From Pseudomonadota bacterium (GTDB lineage Bacteria > Pseudomonadota > Gammaproteobacteria > Burkholderiales > Rhodocyclaceae): a DNA stretch of 64,000 bases. Shown here piece by piece: positions 1 through 9,754 of this stretch. Every line of letters begins with the position of its first letter. Position 1 is the stretch's first letter. The notes beneath the pieces are model-generated. The model saw nothing but the letters and a program-made list of their open reading frames with translations. It did not search any database and had not been told where the DNA came from. The translations under genes and the position numbers were made by a program. Location of the stretch: contig JAGTRU010000012.1 of the NCBI GenBank assembly GCA_018261905.1, positions 37,170-101,169 on the forward strand. The letters run 5' to 3'.

Positions 1-1136
1 GTGTCCATGTCGTCCTGGTCGGCTTCGGCATGGTTGGTGTAGCAGATGTCGCAGCCCATCGGCAGGCCGAGCAATTTGCCGCAGAAATGGTCCTCGAGGC
101 CGGCGCGGATGATCTGCTTGCCGTCGTAGAGATATTCCGGGCCGATGAAACCGACCACGGTATTGACCAGCAGCGGCTGATAACGCCGCGCCAGACCGTA
201 GGCGCGCGCCTCGATGGTTTGCTGGTCGACGCCGTGGTGGGCGTTGGCCGACAGGGCGCTGCCCTGGCCGGTTTCGAAATACATCACGTTGTTGCCGAGC
301 GTGCCGCGGCCGAGTTGGCGCGCCGCCGTGTTGGCTTCGTCGAGGAGCGCGGCGGACACGCCGAAACTGCTGTTGACGCCCTCGCTGCCGCCGATCGACT
401 GGAAGACCAGATCGACCGGCGCGCCCTGATCGATGGCGCGCAGCGTATTGGTGACATGGGTCAGGATGCAGCTCTGCGTCGGCACCGCGTATTGCTCGCG
501 GAAATCGTCGATCAGGCGGAGCAGGGCGGTGATCGCCGGCAGGCTGTCGGTCGCCGGGTTGATGCCGATCACCGCGTCGCCGGCGCCGTAGAGCAGGCCG
601 TCGAGCATCGAGGCGGTGATGCCGCGCGGATCGTCGGTCGGGTGGTTGGGTTGCAGGCGCACGGCGAGCCGGCCGGGCAGGCCGAGGGTGTTGCGAAAAC
701 GGGTGACGACCGAGCACTTGGCGGCGACCAGGATCAGGTCCTGGTTGCGCATCAGCTTGCTCACCGCCGCCACCATCTCCGGCGTCAGGCCGGGCGCCAG
801 CGCGGCCAGGCTGGCCGTGTCGGCGGCATCGGAGAGCAGCCAGTCGCGGAACTCGCCCACCGTCAGACCGGCCACCGGCAGGAAGGCGCCGGTGGCGTGG
901 CTGTCGATGATGATGCGGGTGACCTCGTCGTCTTCGTAGGGAATCACCGCCTCGTCGAGGAAGTGGGCGAGCGGGATGTCGGCGAGCACGAGGCGCGCCG
1001 CCATCCGTTCCTCCTCGCTGGCGGCGGCGACGCCGGCCAGCATGTCGCCGGAGCGGGCCGGACTGGCCTTGGCCAGCACAGCCTTGAGGTCGGGGAAGAC
1101 GTGGCGGTGCAGGCCGAGGGTGCAGGCGTGGATCAT
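1..1136 (-). CDS. eutB: Ethanolamine ammonia-lyase large subunit (3'-truncated by window edge)
   Basis: Reverse-strand translation from ATG at 1136 gives MIHACTLGLHRHVFPDLKAVLAKASPARSGDMLAG...; recognisable EutB segments (NPATDS, TNHAEADQDDMDT). Runs off the left edge; not in the supplied ORF track. Confidence 0.93.
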   Translation of the reverse strand, partial: MIHACTLGLHRHVFPDLKAVLAKASPARSGDMLAGVAAASEEERMAARLVLADIPLAHFLDEAVIPYEDDEVTRIIIDSHATGAFLPVAGLTVGEFRDWLLSDAADTASLAALAPGLTPEMVAAVSKLMRNQDLILVAAKCSVVTRFRNTLGLPGRLAVRLQPNHPTDDPRGITASMLDGLLYGAGDAVIGINPATDSLPAITALLRLIDDFREQYAVPTQSCILTHVTNTLRAIDQGAPVDLVFQSIGGSEGVNSSFGVSAALLDEANTAARQLGRGTLGNNVMYFETGQGSALSANAHHGVDQQTIEARAYGLARRYQPLLVNTVVGFIGPEYLYDGKQIIRAGLEDHFCGKLLGLPMGCDICYTNHAEADQDDMD

Positions 1137-1157
1137 GATGCGTTTCCTGGCGTTCGC

Positions 1158-2546
1158 TTATTCGGCTTCGGCAGCCAGTTCAGCGAAAGGGAGGGCGGCG
1201 CGCTGGGCGTGGGTGATCCGGAAGTAGCCGTAGCCAATGGCCAGGATCAGCACGAAGAGGCCGGCCAGGGTCGGGTTGAACCAGGCTACCGTGCCCAGGC
1301 AGACCAGGGCGCCGGCCAGTGCGATGGCCGGGAAGACCGGGTAGAACGGTACCTTGTACGGGCGGGCGAGACGCGGTTCGCTGCGGCGCAGCTTGAACAG
1401 CGCGGCCATGCTCAGGGCGTACATGAGCAGGGCGCCGAACACCGACATGGTGACGATGTTGGCTGTCAGGCTCTGGCCGCCGAAAGACAGCACCTCGTCG
1501 CTGAAGATGGCGGCGATGCCGATCAGGCCGCCGGCGATGATGGCGCGGTGCGGCGTCTTGAAGCGCGGGTGGATCTTGCCGAGCCAGCCCGGCAGGTAGC
1601 CGGCGCGGGCCTGGGCGTAGATCTGCCGCGAGTAGCCGAGGATGATGCCGTGGAAGGAAGCGACCAGACCGAACAGGCCGAGCCAGACCAGCATGTGCAG
1701 CCAGCCGCTCGATTCGCCGACGATGGTCTTCATCGCCTGCGGCAGCGGGTCGTTGATGTTGGCGAGCTTGGTCCAGTCGCCGACGCCGCCGGCAAAGACC
1801 ATGACGCCGATGGCCAGCACGACCAGAGTGAGGATGCCGCCGGTGTAGGCGATCGGGATCGAACGCTTCGGATCGCGTACTTCCTCGGCGGCCATGGCAA
1901 CGCCTTCGATGGCGAGGAAGAACCAGATGGCGAACGGGATGGCGGCGAAGATGCCGGTCAGCGAAGCGAGCGAGAACTCGTCGGCGCCGCTCCAGCCGCC
2001 GGCCGTGAAGTTGGCGAGCGAGAAGCCTGGGGCGACAACGCCCATGAAGACGAGCAGTTCGAAGATGGCGAGGATGGTGACGAACAGCTCGAAGGTCGCG
2101 GCGATGGTCACGCCGATGATGTTGAGGCCCATGAACACGACGTAGGCGCCGGTCGCCGCGATCTTGGGATCGAGCGCCGGGAACTGCACGTTGAGATAGG
2201 CGCCGATGGCGAGCGCGATGGCGGGCGGCGCGAAGATGAATTCGATCAGCGTCGCCATCCCGGCCAGGTAGCCGCCGGTCGCGCCAAAGGCGTGGTAGCT
2301 GTAGGCGAAGGGGCCGCCGGCGTGCGGGATGCTGGCGGTCAGTTCGGTGAAGCTGAAAATGAAGGTACCGTACATGATGGCGACCATGATGGTGGTGACC
2401 AGGAAACCGAGGGTGCCGGCCGTCGCCCAGCCGAAACTCCAGCCGAAATACTCGCCGGAAATCACCAGGCCGACGGCAATGCCCCACAGTTGCCAGGTGC
2501 CGAGGCTGGCCGAGAGGCCATGCGCCGAATGGGAAGGGGTAGTCAT
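1158..2546 (-). CDS. Ethanolamine permease, APC superfamily
   Basis: MTTPSHSAHGLSASLGTWQLWGIAVGLVISGEYFGWSFGW...; multi-TM APC protein next to eutB; start trimmed from the ORF track to the ATG at 2546. Confidence 0.9.
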   Translation of the reverse strand: MTTPSHSAHGLSASLGTWQLWGIAVGLVISGEYFGWSFGWATAGTLGFLVTTIMVAIMYGTFIFSFTELTASIPHAGGPFAYSYHAFGATGGYLAGMATLIEFIFAPPAIALAIGAYLNVQFPALDPKIAATGAYVVFMGLNIIGVTIAATFELFVTILAIFELLVFMGVVAPGFSLANFTAGGWSGADEFSLASLTGIFAAIPFAIWFFLAIEGVAMAAEEVRDPKRSIPIAYTGGILTLVVLAIGVMVFAGGVGDWTKLANINDPLPQAMKTIVGESSGWLHMLVWLGLFGLVASFHGIILGYSRQIYAQARAGYLPGWLGKIHPRFKTPHRAIIAGGLIGIAAIFSDEVLSFGGQSLTANIVTMSVFGALLMYALSMAALFKLRRSEPRLARPYKVPFYPVFPAIALAGALVCLGTVAWFNPTLAGLFVLILAIGYGYFRITHAQRAALPFAELAAEAE

Positions 2547-2870
2547 GATGTGCTCCGAAAAATGTTGGTGACTGCATCTTCGAACAGGCGGCGGGACGAT
2601 ACATATCAAGAATCAGCACCGCAATATCAAAAATCGGCACAAATGGCGGTCGACCGTAAAAAAACCCGCGTTTTGCACCGCGGCAGTGCCCGAAAACCGG
2701 GAAATGCACCACGCCGGACGGCATTGCGCCCGGTTTTGCCTATTTTTTCGTCATGACCTGCAAGCGGCGTGCCCGCTGCCGACGCCAATCACGAAAACGG
2801 CATAGGTAATTTGCGCCGGATGGTACGGGCCTTGCATTGAATCGCGCGACAGCAACAGCGGAAAGCCACC

Positions 2871-3839
2871 ATGAGCGCACTCACCACATCCCATCCGGCC
2901 TTTGCCCGGCCACTGCGCCGCGAGATCCGGGCGCGCGATGCGGACGAGCATGCGCGCAACCTGTCGCAGTGGGATCAGCGCTACGACCAGCTTTCGGCCG
3001 GCAGCTTCAGCGGTGAAGTCACCGAACTGTGGCTGCCCAAGACCCAGGTTTTCGTCGAACGCGCCAATCAGCAATTGCGCCAGACCTGCGCTGCCTGGCC
3101 CAACTCGGTGTGGTTCGGCATCCCCGACATGGCCGACGGCCTGATGGCGATGGGCGGCAAGCAGCTATCCTCGCGCGCCGTCTGCATCCGCGACGGCGGT
3201 GCCGAGTTCGATTTGCTCACCGCGCCGGATTTCGACCTGTTCGGGGTCGTCGTCGACCGCGAAAGTTTTGCCCGGCATCTCGATGCCACCTGCCATCTCG
3301 ATCTCGACCGCCTGCTGCAGCAAGGCGACGTGCGCGACCTGGCGCCGGGGCGCAAGGAACACCTTTGCCGCAAGCTGGCCAACATCCTGGCCGACGCCAA
3401 CAGCAGCGAAGCCGACAGCGCCGCGGTCGACGACCTGCAGGGGCGCATTTTCGAAGCCCTGGCCGGCGTGCTGACCAGCCAGGATTCGCAACCGGCGTCG
3501 CTCAGCCGCACCCGCCTGCAACACCAGCAGGTCGTAGACAAGGTGCGTCGCCGCGTCCTTGAACAGCCCGATGCGCCGCCCAGCGTCGCCGAACTCTGCG
3601 AGCAGTTCCACATCAGCCGGCGCGCCCTGCAGAACTGCTTCGAAGACGCCACCGGCCTGCCGCCGCTCGCCTACGTGCGCAGCCTGCGCCTCAACGAAGT
3701 GCGCCGCCAGCTGCGCGCCAACACGGCGCGCCCGATTTCCTGCATCGCCTACGACTGGGGCTTCTCGCACCTCAGCCAGTTCGCCCAGGATTACCGCCGC
3801 CTGTTCGGCGAACTGCCTTCAGAGTCTTTGCGCAGCTAA
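2871..3839 (+). CDS. AraC-family regulator, EutR-like
   Basis: C-terminal AraC HTH (FHISRRALQNCFEDATGLPPLAYVRSLRLNEVRRQL); divergent from the ethanolamine permease. Confidence 0.85.
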   Translation: MSALTTSHPAFARPLRREIRARDADEHARNLSQWDQRYDQLSAGSFSGEVTELWLPKTQVFVERANQQLRQTCAAWPNSVWFGIPDMADGLMAMGGKQLSSRAVCIRDGGAEFDLLTAPDFDLFGVVVDRESFARHLDATCHLDLDRLLQQGDVRDLAPGRKEHLCRKLANILADANSSEADSAAVDDLQGRIFEALAGVLTSQDSQPASLSRTRLQHQQVVDKVRRRVLEQPDAPPSVAELCEQFHISRRALQNCFEDATGLPPLAYVRSLRLNEVRRQLRANTARPISCIAYDWGFSHLSQFAQDYRRLFGELPSESLRS

Positions 3840-4068
3840 ATACCCAAGTCAGGTGAGTCGAAGTGCGCAGAGCCAGCTCCGGCATCCACCTCGGTCACGT
3901 CTTCGCCGACGGCCGTGCTGGCGTTGCATGGCTGGCCGCGGGCTGGTCGGCTGGCCGTCAGCCCGAAGCCCCGGCTTATTTCGCCTCCGGCTTCGGCCGG
4001 GCGAACGTGGCCGCCAGTGTGCCGGATATCCTGCTGATGACGAGTGGCCGGCCGGGAGCGGCTTTCCC

Positions 4069-6450
4069 TCAGCCTTGCCCCGACAACTGCGGAATAAAGT
4101 CCTTGCTTGGGGCGCCCGGCGGGGTAGTTGGCAGCGTGCCCGGCGGCGCGTCGGGGGCCATGATTTCCTCCATGTCCAGGGCCCTGATCCCGCTGTCGCC
4201 GTTGAATTCGTCGTAGAGCCATTCGCCGTCGATGAACGAGACGCCCGGCGGCGGCGTTCTTTCGTTGTTCGGCTTGCCGGCCAGCGCCTGCCGCATGTAG
4301 TCGATCCAGATCGGGAGCGCCAGGGTGGCGCCGAATTCCCGGCCGCCCAGCGATTTCGGTTGGTCGAAGCCCATCCAGGCGACGGCTACGACATCGCCGG
4401 CGTAGCCGGCAAACCAGCCGTCGAAGGCATCGCTCGTCGTGCCGGTCTTGCCGGCCACGTCGGGGCGTCCGAGGCGCGCACCGGCCAGGGCGCCGGTGCC
4501 GCTATGGGCGACTTCGCGCAGCATGCTGTCCATAATGAAGGCGTTGCGGCTGTCGATCACCCGTTGTTCGTCCTGCCGGACGGGCAGCGGCGGGGTTTCA
4601 TGCAGCACGGTGCCGCGGGCGTCGGTGATTTTCTGGATCAGGTGCGGCGTGACCTTGTAGCCACCGTTGGCGAACACCGCGTAGGCGCCGGCCATCTGCA
4701 GCGGCGTCACCGAGCCGCTGCCCAGGGTCATGGTCAGGTTGGCCGGATGCTTGGCGGCGTCGAAACCGAAGCGCCCCATGTAGTCGCGGGCATATTGCGG
4801 CGAGATGGCGCGCAGTAGCCGCACGGCGACGATATTCTTGGAGCGGGCCAGCGCCCGGCGCAGGCTGATCGGGCCATCGTAGCCGTCGTCGTTCTGCGGC
4901 TCCCAGGCCTGGCCGTTCTCGCCGCCGGGCAGCGAAAGCGGCGCGTCGTTGACCAGCGTGGCCGGCGAAAAGCCTTTTTCCAGCGCCGCCGAATAGACGA
5001 AGGGCTTGATGCTCGAGCCCGGTTGGCGCCAGGCGCTGGTGACATGGTTGAACTGCTTGCGCGAAAAATCGAAGCCACCGACCAGGGCGCGGTAGGAACC
5101 GTCTTCAGCGTTGAGGGCGACGAAGGCGGCATCGACCTCCGGCATCTGGCTGATCGCCCAGCGCCCCTTGCCATCCTGACTGGCCCGGATCACCGAGCCG
5201 ACACGGATCTTCAGGTCCGGCTTGGCGTTCGTCTGCAGGGCGCGGGCGGCGAAGCGCAGGCCGTCTCCGCTGATTTCCAGGGTGTCGCCGGAAGCCGGTT
5301 CGGCGCGCACCTGTTTGGCCGAGACGGCGGTAACTACGGCTGATACCAGGTTGTCGCTGGTCGGGTGCTTGGCCAGGATCTGATCGATGGCGTCGTCCCG
5401 CTCGTCCTCGTCGCTCGGTAAATCGACGAAGTCTTCCGGTCCGCGATAGCCGTGGCGCTGGTCGTAGGCCAGCACATTGTTGCGCAGCGAACTGTAGGCG
5501 GCGTTCTGTTCGGCCTTGTTGAGCGTGGTATAGACATTCAGGCCGCGGGTGTAGGTCTCTTCCTTGTATTCCGCATAGAGCTCCTGGCGGACCAGTTCGG
5601 CGACATGGTCGGCATGCACTTCGAATTGCTGGCGACTGCTTACCTTCAGCGGCTGGTCGACGGCCTCGGTATATTGCGCCTGGGTGATTCGACCGAGCTG
5701 CAGCATGCGCTTCAGGACCAATTGCTGGCGCGCCTTGGCCCGCACCGGATTGACCGCCGGATTATGCTTCGCCGGGTTCTGGGGGATGCCGGCCAGCATT
5801 GCCGCTTCGGCCAGGCTCAGTTCCGGCAGGCGCTTGTTGAAATAGGTGCGGGCGGCGCTGGCGAAGCCGTGCGTTCTTTGCCCGAGATAAATCTGGTTCA
5901 TGTACAGCTCGAGAATCTGGTCCTTGCTCAGTGCCGCCTCGATGCGGTAGGCGAGCAGGGCTTCGGTCAGCTTGCGGGTCAGCGTCTTTTCCCGCGACAG
6001 GAAGAAATTGCGCGCCACCTGCATGGTGATGGTTGAAGCGCCTTGGTGGAAGCCGCCGGTCAGGTCGGCGACCAGCGCCCGCGTCACGCCCCGGTAATCG
6101 ACCCCGCCATGTTCGTAGAAACGCGAATCCTCGATCGACAACAAGGCATCCTTGAGGAGCGGCGGAATTTCCTGGATCGGCACGAAGTCCCGGTGTTCCT
6201 CGCCGAATTCGCCGAGTAGCGCGCCGTCGGCCGTGTAAATGCGCAAGGGGATCTTCGGCCGATAGTCGGTGACGATATCCAGGGGCGGCAGCGTCGGCAG
6301 CACGGTGAGCAGCATGAACGCGAGCAGCAGCACCACCAGCAGGGCGCCGTCGGCGGCCACGGCGAGCAGCGTTCGCCGTAACTGAGCGCGGTAATTTGCT
6401 GTCGCAAAGGGAAGGGTCAGAAACTTAACAGCAGTCGAAAATATGCTCAC
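4069..6450 (-). CDS. mrcA: Penicillin-binding protein 1A (bifunctional GT51 + transpeptidase)
   Basis: GT51 motifs IEDSRFYEHGGVD, GASTITMQVARN, KDQILELYMNQIYLG; transpeptidase motifs SSIKPF and KTGTT. Confidence 0.95.
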   Translation of the reverse strand: MSIFSTAVKFLTLPFATANYRAQLRRTLLAVAADGALLVVLLLAFMLLTVLPTLPPLDIVTDYRPKIPLRIYTADGALLGEFGEEHRDFVPIQEIPPLLKDALLSIEDSRFYEHGGVDYRGVTRALVADLTGGFHQGASTITMQVARNFFLSREKTLTRKLTEALLAYRIEAALSKDQILELYMNQIYLGQRTHGFASAARTYFNKRLPELSLAEAAMLAGIPQNPAKHNPAVNPVRAKARQQLVLKRMLQLGRITQAQYTEAVDQPLKVSSRQQFEVHADHVAELVRQELYAEYKEETYTRGLNVYTTLNKAEQNAAYSSLRNNVLAYDQRHGYRGPEDFVDLPSDEDERDDAIDQILAKHPTSDNLVSAVVTAVSAKQVRAEPASGDTLEISGDGLRFAARALQTNAKPDLKIRVGSVIRASQDGKGRWAISQMPEVDAAFVALNAEDGSYRALVGGFDFSRKQFNHVTSAWRQPGSSIKPFVYSAALEKGFSPATLVNDAPLSLPGGENGQAWEPQNDDGYDGPISLRRALARSKNIVAVRLLRAISPQYARDYMGRFGFDAAKHPANLTMTLGSGSVTPLQMAGAYAVFANGGYKVTPHLIQKITDARGTVLHETPPLPVRQDEQRVIDSRNAFIMDSMLREVAHSGTGALAGARLGRPDVAGKTGTTSDAFDGWFAGYAGDVVAVAWMGFDQPKSLGGREFGATLALPIWIDYMRQALAGKPNNERTPPPGVSFIDGEWLYDEFNGDSGIRALDMEEIMAPDAPPGTLPTTPPGAPSKDFIPQLSGQG

Positions 6451-6764
6451 TTACTGGTCCTGGCATGAGTGCCCGGCCGAGTCCTGCACCATTCGGGCGG
6501 TTGAAGACGCTGGGCTGGCCAGTCGCCGAGGCCGCTAGTTTAGCCCTTCGGCCCGTCGCCCAGGCAACGTTCTGTAACCATTGGTGCTAACTGCGTATCA
6601 CGTCGCTCGCCGCGTTTGGTCGGAAACGGAGGAGCAGGAGACGCGGGCCGATACCGCCATTTTGTTTCCAATTGTTAAGGGGGCGAAACCAGGCGCCGTC
6701 TGGCGCGTTCTTATCTGCATAGGGCGATCCTCTGGGGTTGGCTTTATCTTTAAGGAGGTCTGAT

Positions 6765-7070
6765 ATGAAAACTATCCACATCGCTCTGCTCGGCTTGGTG
6801 CTCTCGGCCGGATTGGTGTCAGGTGCCCAGGCGCATGAGCCGCGCGTCGGTTTCAGCGTCCAGTTGGGCTATCCGGGCTATGTTCCGCCGCCCGTCTACT
6901 ACGCGCCGCCGCCACCGGTGGTCTACCTGCCGCCCCCACCCATGGTTTACGGGCCGGTGCCGGTCTATGGGCCGCGCTACGTCAACCCTGGCTACTATGG
7001 CTACGATCGTGGTTACCGTCACGGTTGGCGCCGACATGGGCGGCATCGTCATTGGGAAGACAGGGATTGA
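6765..7070 (+). CDS. Small secreted Pro/Tyr/Gly-rich protein with His/Arg-rich C-terminus
   Basis: Signal peptide MKTIHIALLGLVLSAGLVSGAQA; PPPVYYAPPPPVVYLPPPP tract; aaggagg RBS just upstream. Confidence 0.75.
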   Translation: MKTIHIALLGLVLSAGLVSGAQAHEPRVGFSVQLGYPGYVPPPVYYAPPPPVVYLPPPPMVYGPVPVYGPRYVNPGYYGYDRGYRHGWRRHGRHRHWEDRD

Positions 7071-7222
7071 CCGGCCGGCGGAATAGGGCCATGAATCAGG
7101 ACGGGCGCGAGTAAAAACCGGCAAGCGCTGGTCGGGGTGACCCCCCTGGCCAGCGGCAATGCGTGTTTTTTCGTTCCGTTTGCGCGCTTCCCGATGTCGT
7201 CAAAACGAGGGATTGAAAGCGC

Positions 7223-7621
7223 CTAGCGTTTCTCCCTCTGCGCCGCCAGAATCTCCGGCAACTTCACCTCGATCCAGTCGGCCAGCGCTTCCACCTTGCC
7301 GCCGATTTCCTCGCCCAGCGGCGTCAGCCGGTATTCGACATGGGGCGGTACGACGGGGTAGGCGATGCGTTCGACGAAACCATCACCTTCCAGCCATTGC
7401 AGGGTCTGGGCGAGCATTTTTTCGCTGATGCCGTTGACCTTGCGGCGTAGGTCGCTGAAGCGGTGCGTGCCGCTCAACAGGGCGACCAGCAGCAGGACGC
7501 CCCAGCGACTGGTGACATGCTTCAACACTTCGCGTGACGGGCATTTTTCCGAGAATAGCTCGCCGCGCCGCATGAGGTCGGCAAGGGCGGGCTGGGCGGC
7601 ATTTCCATCGGCGTTATGCAT
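7223..7621 (-). CDS. HxlR-family transcriptional regulator
   Basis: CPSREVLKHVTSRWGVLLLVALLSGTHRFSDLRRKVNGISEKMLAQTLQWLEGDGFVER; divergent from qorB-like gene. Confidence 0.9.
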   Translation of the reverse strand: MHNADGNAAQPALADLMRRGELFSEKCPSREVLKHVTSRWGVLLLVALLSGTHRFSDLRRKVNGISEKMLAQTLQWLEGDGFVERIAYPVVPPHVEYRLTPLGEEIGGKVEALADWIEVKLPEILAAQREKR

Positions 7622-7710
7622 TTTGAACTTACCTTTAGGTGCGTACTTACGAAAAGTTAGCGATGTCGCTATTCTGCCGGCTCCCCTCATCGAAATAAAG
7701 GAAATTCATC

Positions 7711-8562
7711 ATGATCGTGGTTACCGGAGCCGCCGGCCAATTGGGCCGCCTTGTCATTGAAGCCCTGCTGCAGAAACTGCCGGCCGGCGAGATCGTTGCC
7801 GCCGTGCGCCATCCCGAGAAAGTTGCCGATCTGGCAGCGCGCGGCGTGCAGGTTCGTCAGGCTGATTACGAGCAGCCGGCCAGCCTGGTCGCCGCCTTCC
7901 ATGGCGCCGACAAGCTGCTGCTGATTTCGTCCAGCGAGGTCGGTCGCCGCGTGCCGCAGCATCGCGCCGTGATCGACGCCGCCAAAGTAGCCGGCGTCGG
8001 CCTGCTGGCCTATACCAGCATCCTGCATGCCGATACTTCGCCGCTGCCGCTGGCCGCCGAGCACAAGGAAACGGAAAGCCTGATCCGCGCCTCCGGCCTG
8101 CCGGCAGTCATCCTGCGCAACGGCTGGTACACCGAAAACTACCTCGCCGGCATCCCGGCCGCGCTGCAATACGGTGTACTGCTCGGTAGCGCCGGGCCGG
8201 GCCGGATCGCCTCGGCGGCGCGCGCCGACTATGCCGCAGCGGCCGCCGCCGTGCTGACGCTGGACAACCAGGCCGGGCGCATCTACGAGCTGGCCGGCGA
8301 CGAGGCCTACACGCTGGCCGAGCTGGCCGGCGAAATCGCGGCTCAATCGGGCAAGGCCGTGGCTTACCAGGATTTGCCGGAAAGCGAATTCACGGCGGCT
8401 TTGCTCGGCGCCGGTCTGCCGGCGGGGCTGGCAACGCTGTTGGCTGAGTCCGACGTTGGCGCCGCGCAAGGTGGTTTGTTCGACGAGAGCCACCAGTTGA
8501 GCCAACTGATTGGCCGTTCGACGGCGCCGCTGACCGAACTGGTCAAAGGCGCTTTGCGGTAA
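7711..8562 (+). CDS. qorB: NAD(P)H:quinone oxidoreductase, QorB/YtfG-like (NmrA-type SDR)
   Basis: MIVVTGAAGQLGRLVIEALL...; same divergent HxlR-qorB arrangement as E. coli ytfH-ytfG. Confidence 0.85.
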   Translation: MIVVTGAAGQLGRLVIEALLQKLPAGEIVAAVRHPEKVADLAARGVQVRQADYEQPASLVAAFHGADKLLLISSSEVGRRVPQHRAVIDAAKVAGVGLLAYTSILHADTSPLPLAAEHKETESLIRASGLPAVILRNGWYTENYLAGIPAALQYGVLLGSAGPGRIASAARADYAAAAAAVLTLDNQAGRIYELAGDEAYTLAELAGEIAAQSGKAVAYQDLPESEFTAALLGAGLPAGLATLLAESDVGAAQGGLFDESHQLSQLIGRSTAPLTELVKGALR

Positions 8563-8661
8563 TTGCCGCGCGGCGGCTCGCGGCGCCGGGCGTCGCGAGT
8601 CCGCTGGCTGGCGAGTTGCGAATATACTGGCGCCGTCCGATTCCTGCGGGAGCATCCATCC

Positions 8662-9567
8662 ATGAAAATCCTCATTCTCGGCGCCGGCGGCATCGGCGGC
8701 TATTTCGGCGCCCAGTTGCTGCGCAGCGGCGCCGACGTGACTTTCCTGCTGCGCGAAAAGCGCCAGGCGCTGATCGCCACCGAGGGCCTGCGCATCGAGA
8801 CGCCGCACGGCAATTTCACGGTGCAGCCGCCGACCGTGACGGCGGCCAGCGTCCAGCCGATCTACGACCTGATCATCCTGGCGCCGAAGTCCTACGACCT
8901 CGGCGACGCCCTGGCTTCGCTGGGAAATGCCCGGGGTAGCGCGGTCGTGCTGCCTTTCCTGAACGGCATCGAACATCTGGCGGTGCTCGACCGCGAGTTC
9001 GGTCGGGCAAAGGTGATGGGCGGGGTCGCCCACATCGCCGCGATGATTACCGAAAGCGGCGCCGTCCGGCAATTGAACGATATTCACAGCCTGACCGTCG
9101 GGCCGCGCGACCCGGCGCACGCCGAACTGGCCAAGGATTTCATCGCACTGTGCGGCAAAGCGCCATTTACCAGCGTTTATGCCGAGGATATCGAACAGGC
9201 GTTGTGGGACAAATGGGTCTTCCTCGCCGCGCTGGCCGGCATGACCACGCTGTGCCGCGGATCGGTCGGCGAAATCCTGGCGACGCCCTACGGTGAAGGC
9301 CTGATTCGCCAGATGTACGAGGAGTGCTGCGCGGTTGCCCGCCTGAGCGGCTATCCCACCGGTCCGGCGGCGACGCAAAGGGCGCTCGGCATGCTGATCG
9401 CGCCCGGTTCCCCATTTACCGCCTCGATGCTGCGCGACCTGCTGGCTGGGCAGCGCACGGAACACCAGCACATTCTTGGCGCCATGGCCGAGCGCGGCAT
9501 GGCCCTCGGTTTACCCATGGATTTGCTGCGCCTGGCGCACACGCATCTGGCGGTGCAGGCCAGCTAG
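8662..9567 (+). CDS. panE: 2-dehydropantoate 2-reductase family protein
   Basis: MKILILGAGGIGGYFGAQLLRSGADVTFLLR...; ApbA/PanE fold signature. Confidence 0.85.
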   Translation: MKILILGAGGIGGYFGAQLLRSGADVTFLLREKRQALIATEGLRIETPHGNFTVQPPTVTAASVQPIYDLIILAPKSYDLGDALASLGNARGSAVVLPFLNGIEHLAVLDREFGRAKVMGGVAHIAAMITESGAVRQLNDIHSLTVGPRDPAHAELAKDFIALCGKAPFTSVYAEDIEQALWDKWVFLAALAGMTTLCRGSVGEILATPYGEGLIRQMYEECCAVARLSGYPTGPAATQRALGMLIAPGSPFTASMLRDLLAGQRTEHQHILGAMAERGMALGLPMDLLRLAHTHLAVQAS

Positions 9568-9754
9568 CAGGTAGGGTCTGAGAGAAAGTCCAGGCGACCG
9601 GTAGTACGGTGGCGAGATACTCGGGATGCCAAGCGGCAGACATATAATCTTTTGGCCTAGTGCTGTGAGGTTGGAGTGATTCCACAGGCATGAAGGTTTG
9701 GCGATAAATACTATTCTGATAGCATCCGCCTATCTTCATGGCGGGGTGTGGTGA

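Noticed and set aside
1180-2724. 514-aa minus ORF rich in R/H/P
   Set aside because: Alternative frame of the permease gene; composition typical of frame shadow.
30-2756. 908-aa plus-strand ORF
   Set aside because: Antisense shadow of eutB and the permease in GC-rich DNA; low-complexity R/A/G/D/E composition with no domain.
7687-9471. 594-aa minus ORF
   Set aside because: Antisense to qorB and panE; no recognisable domain.
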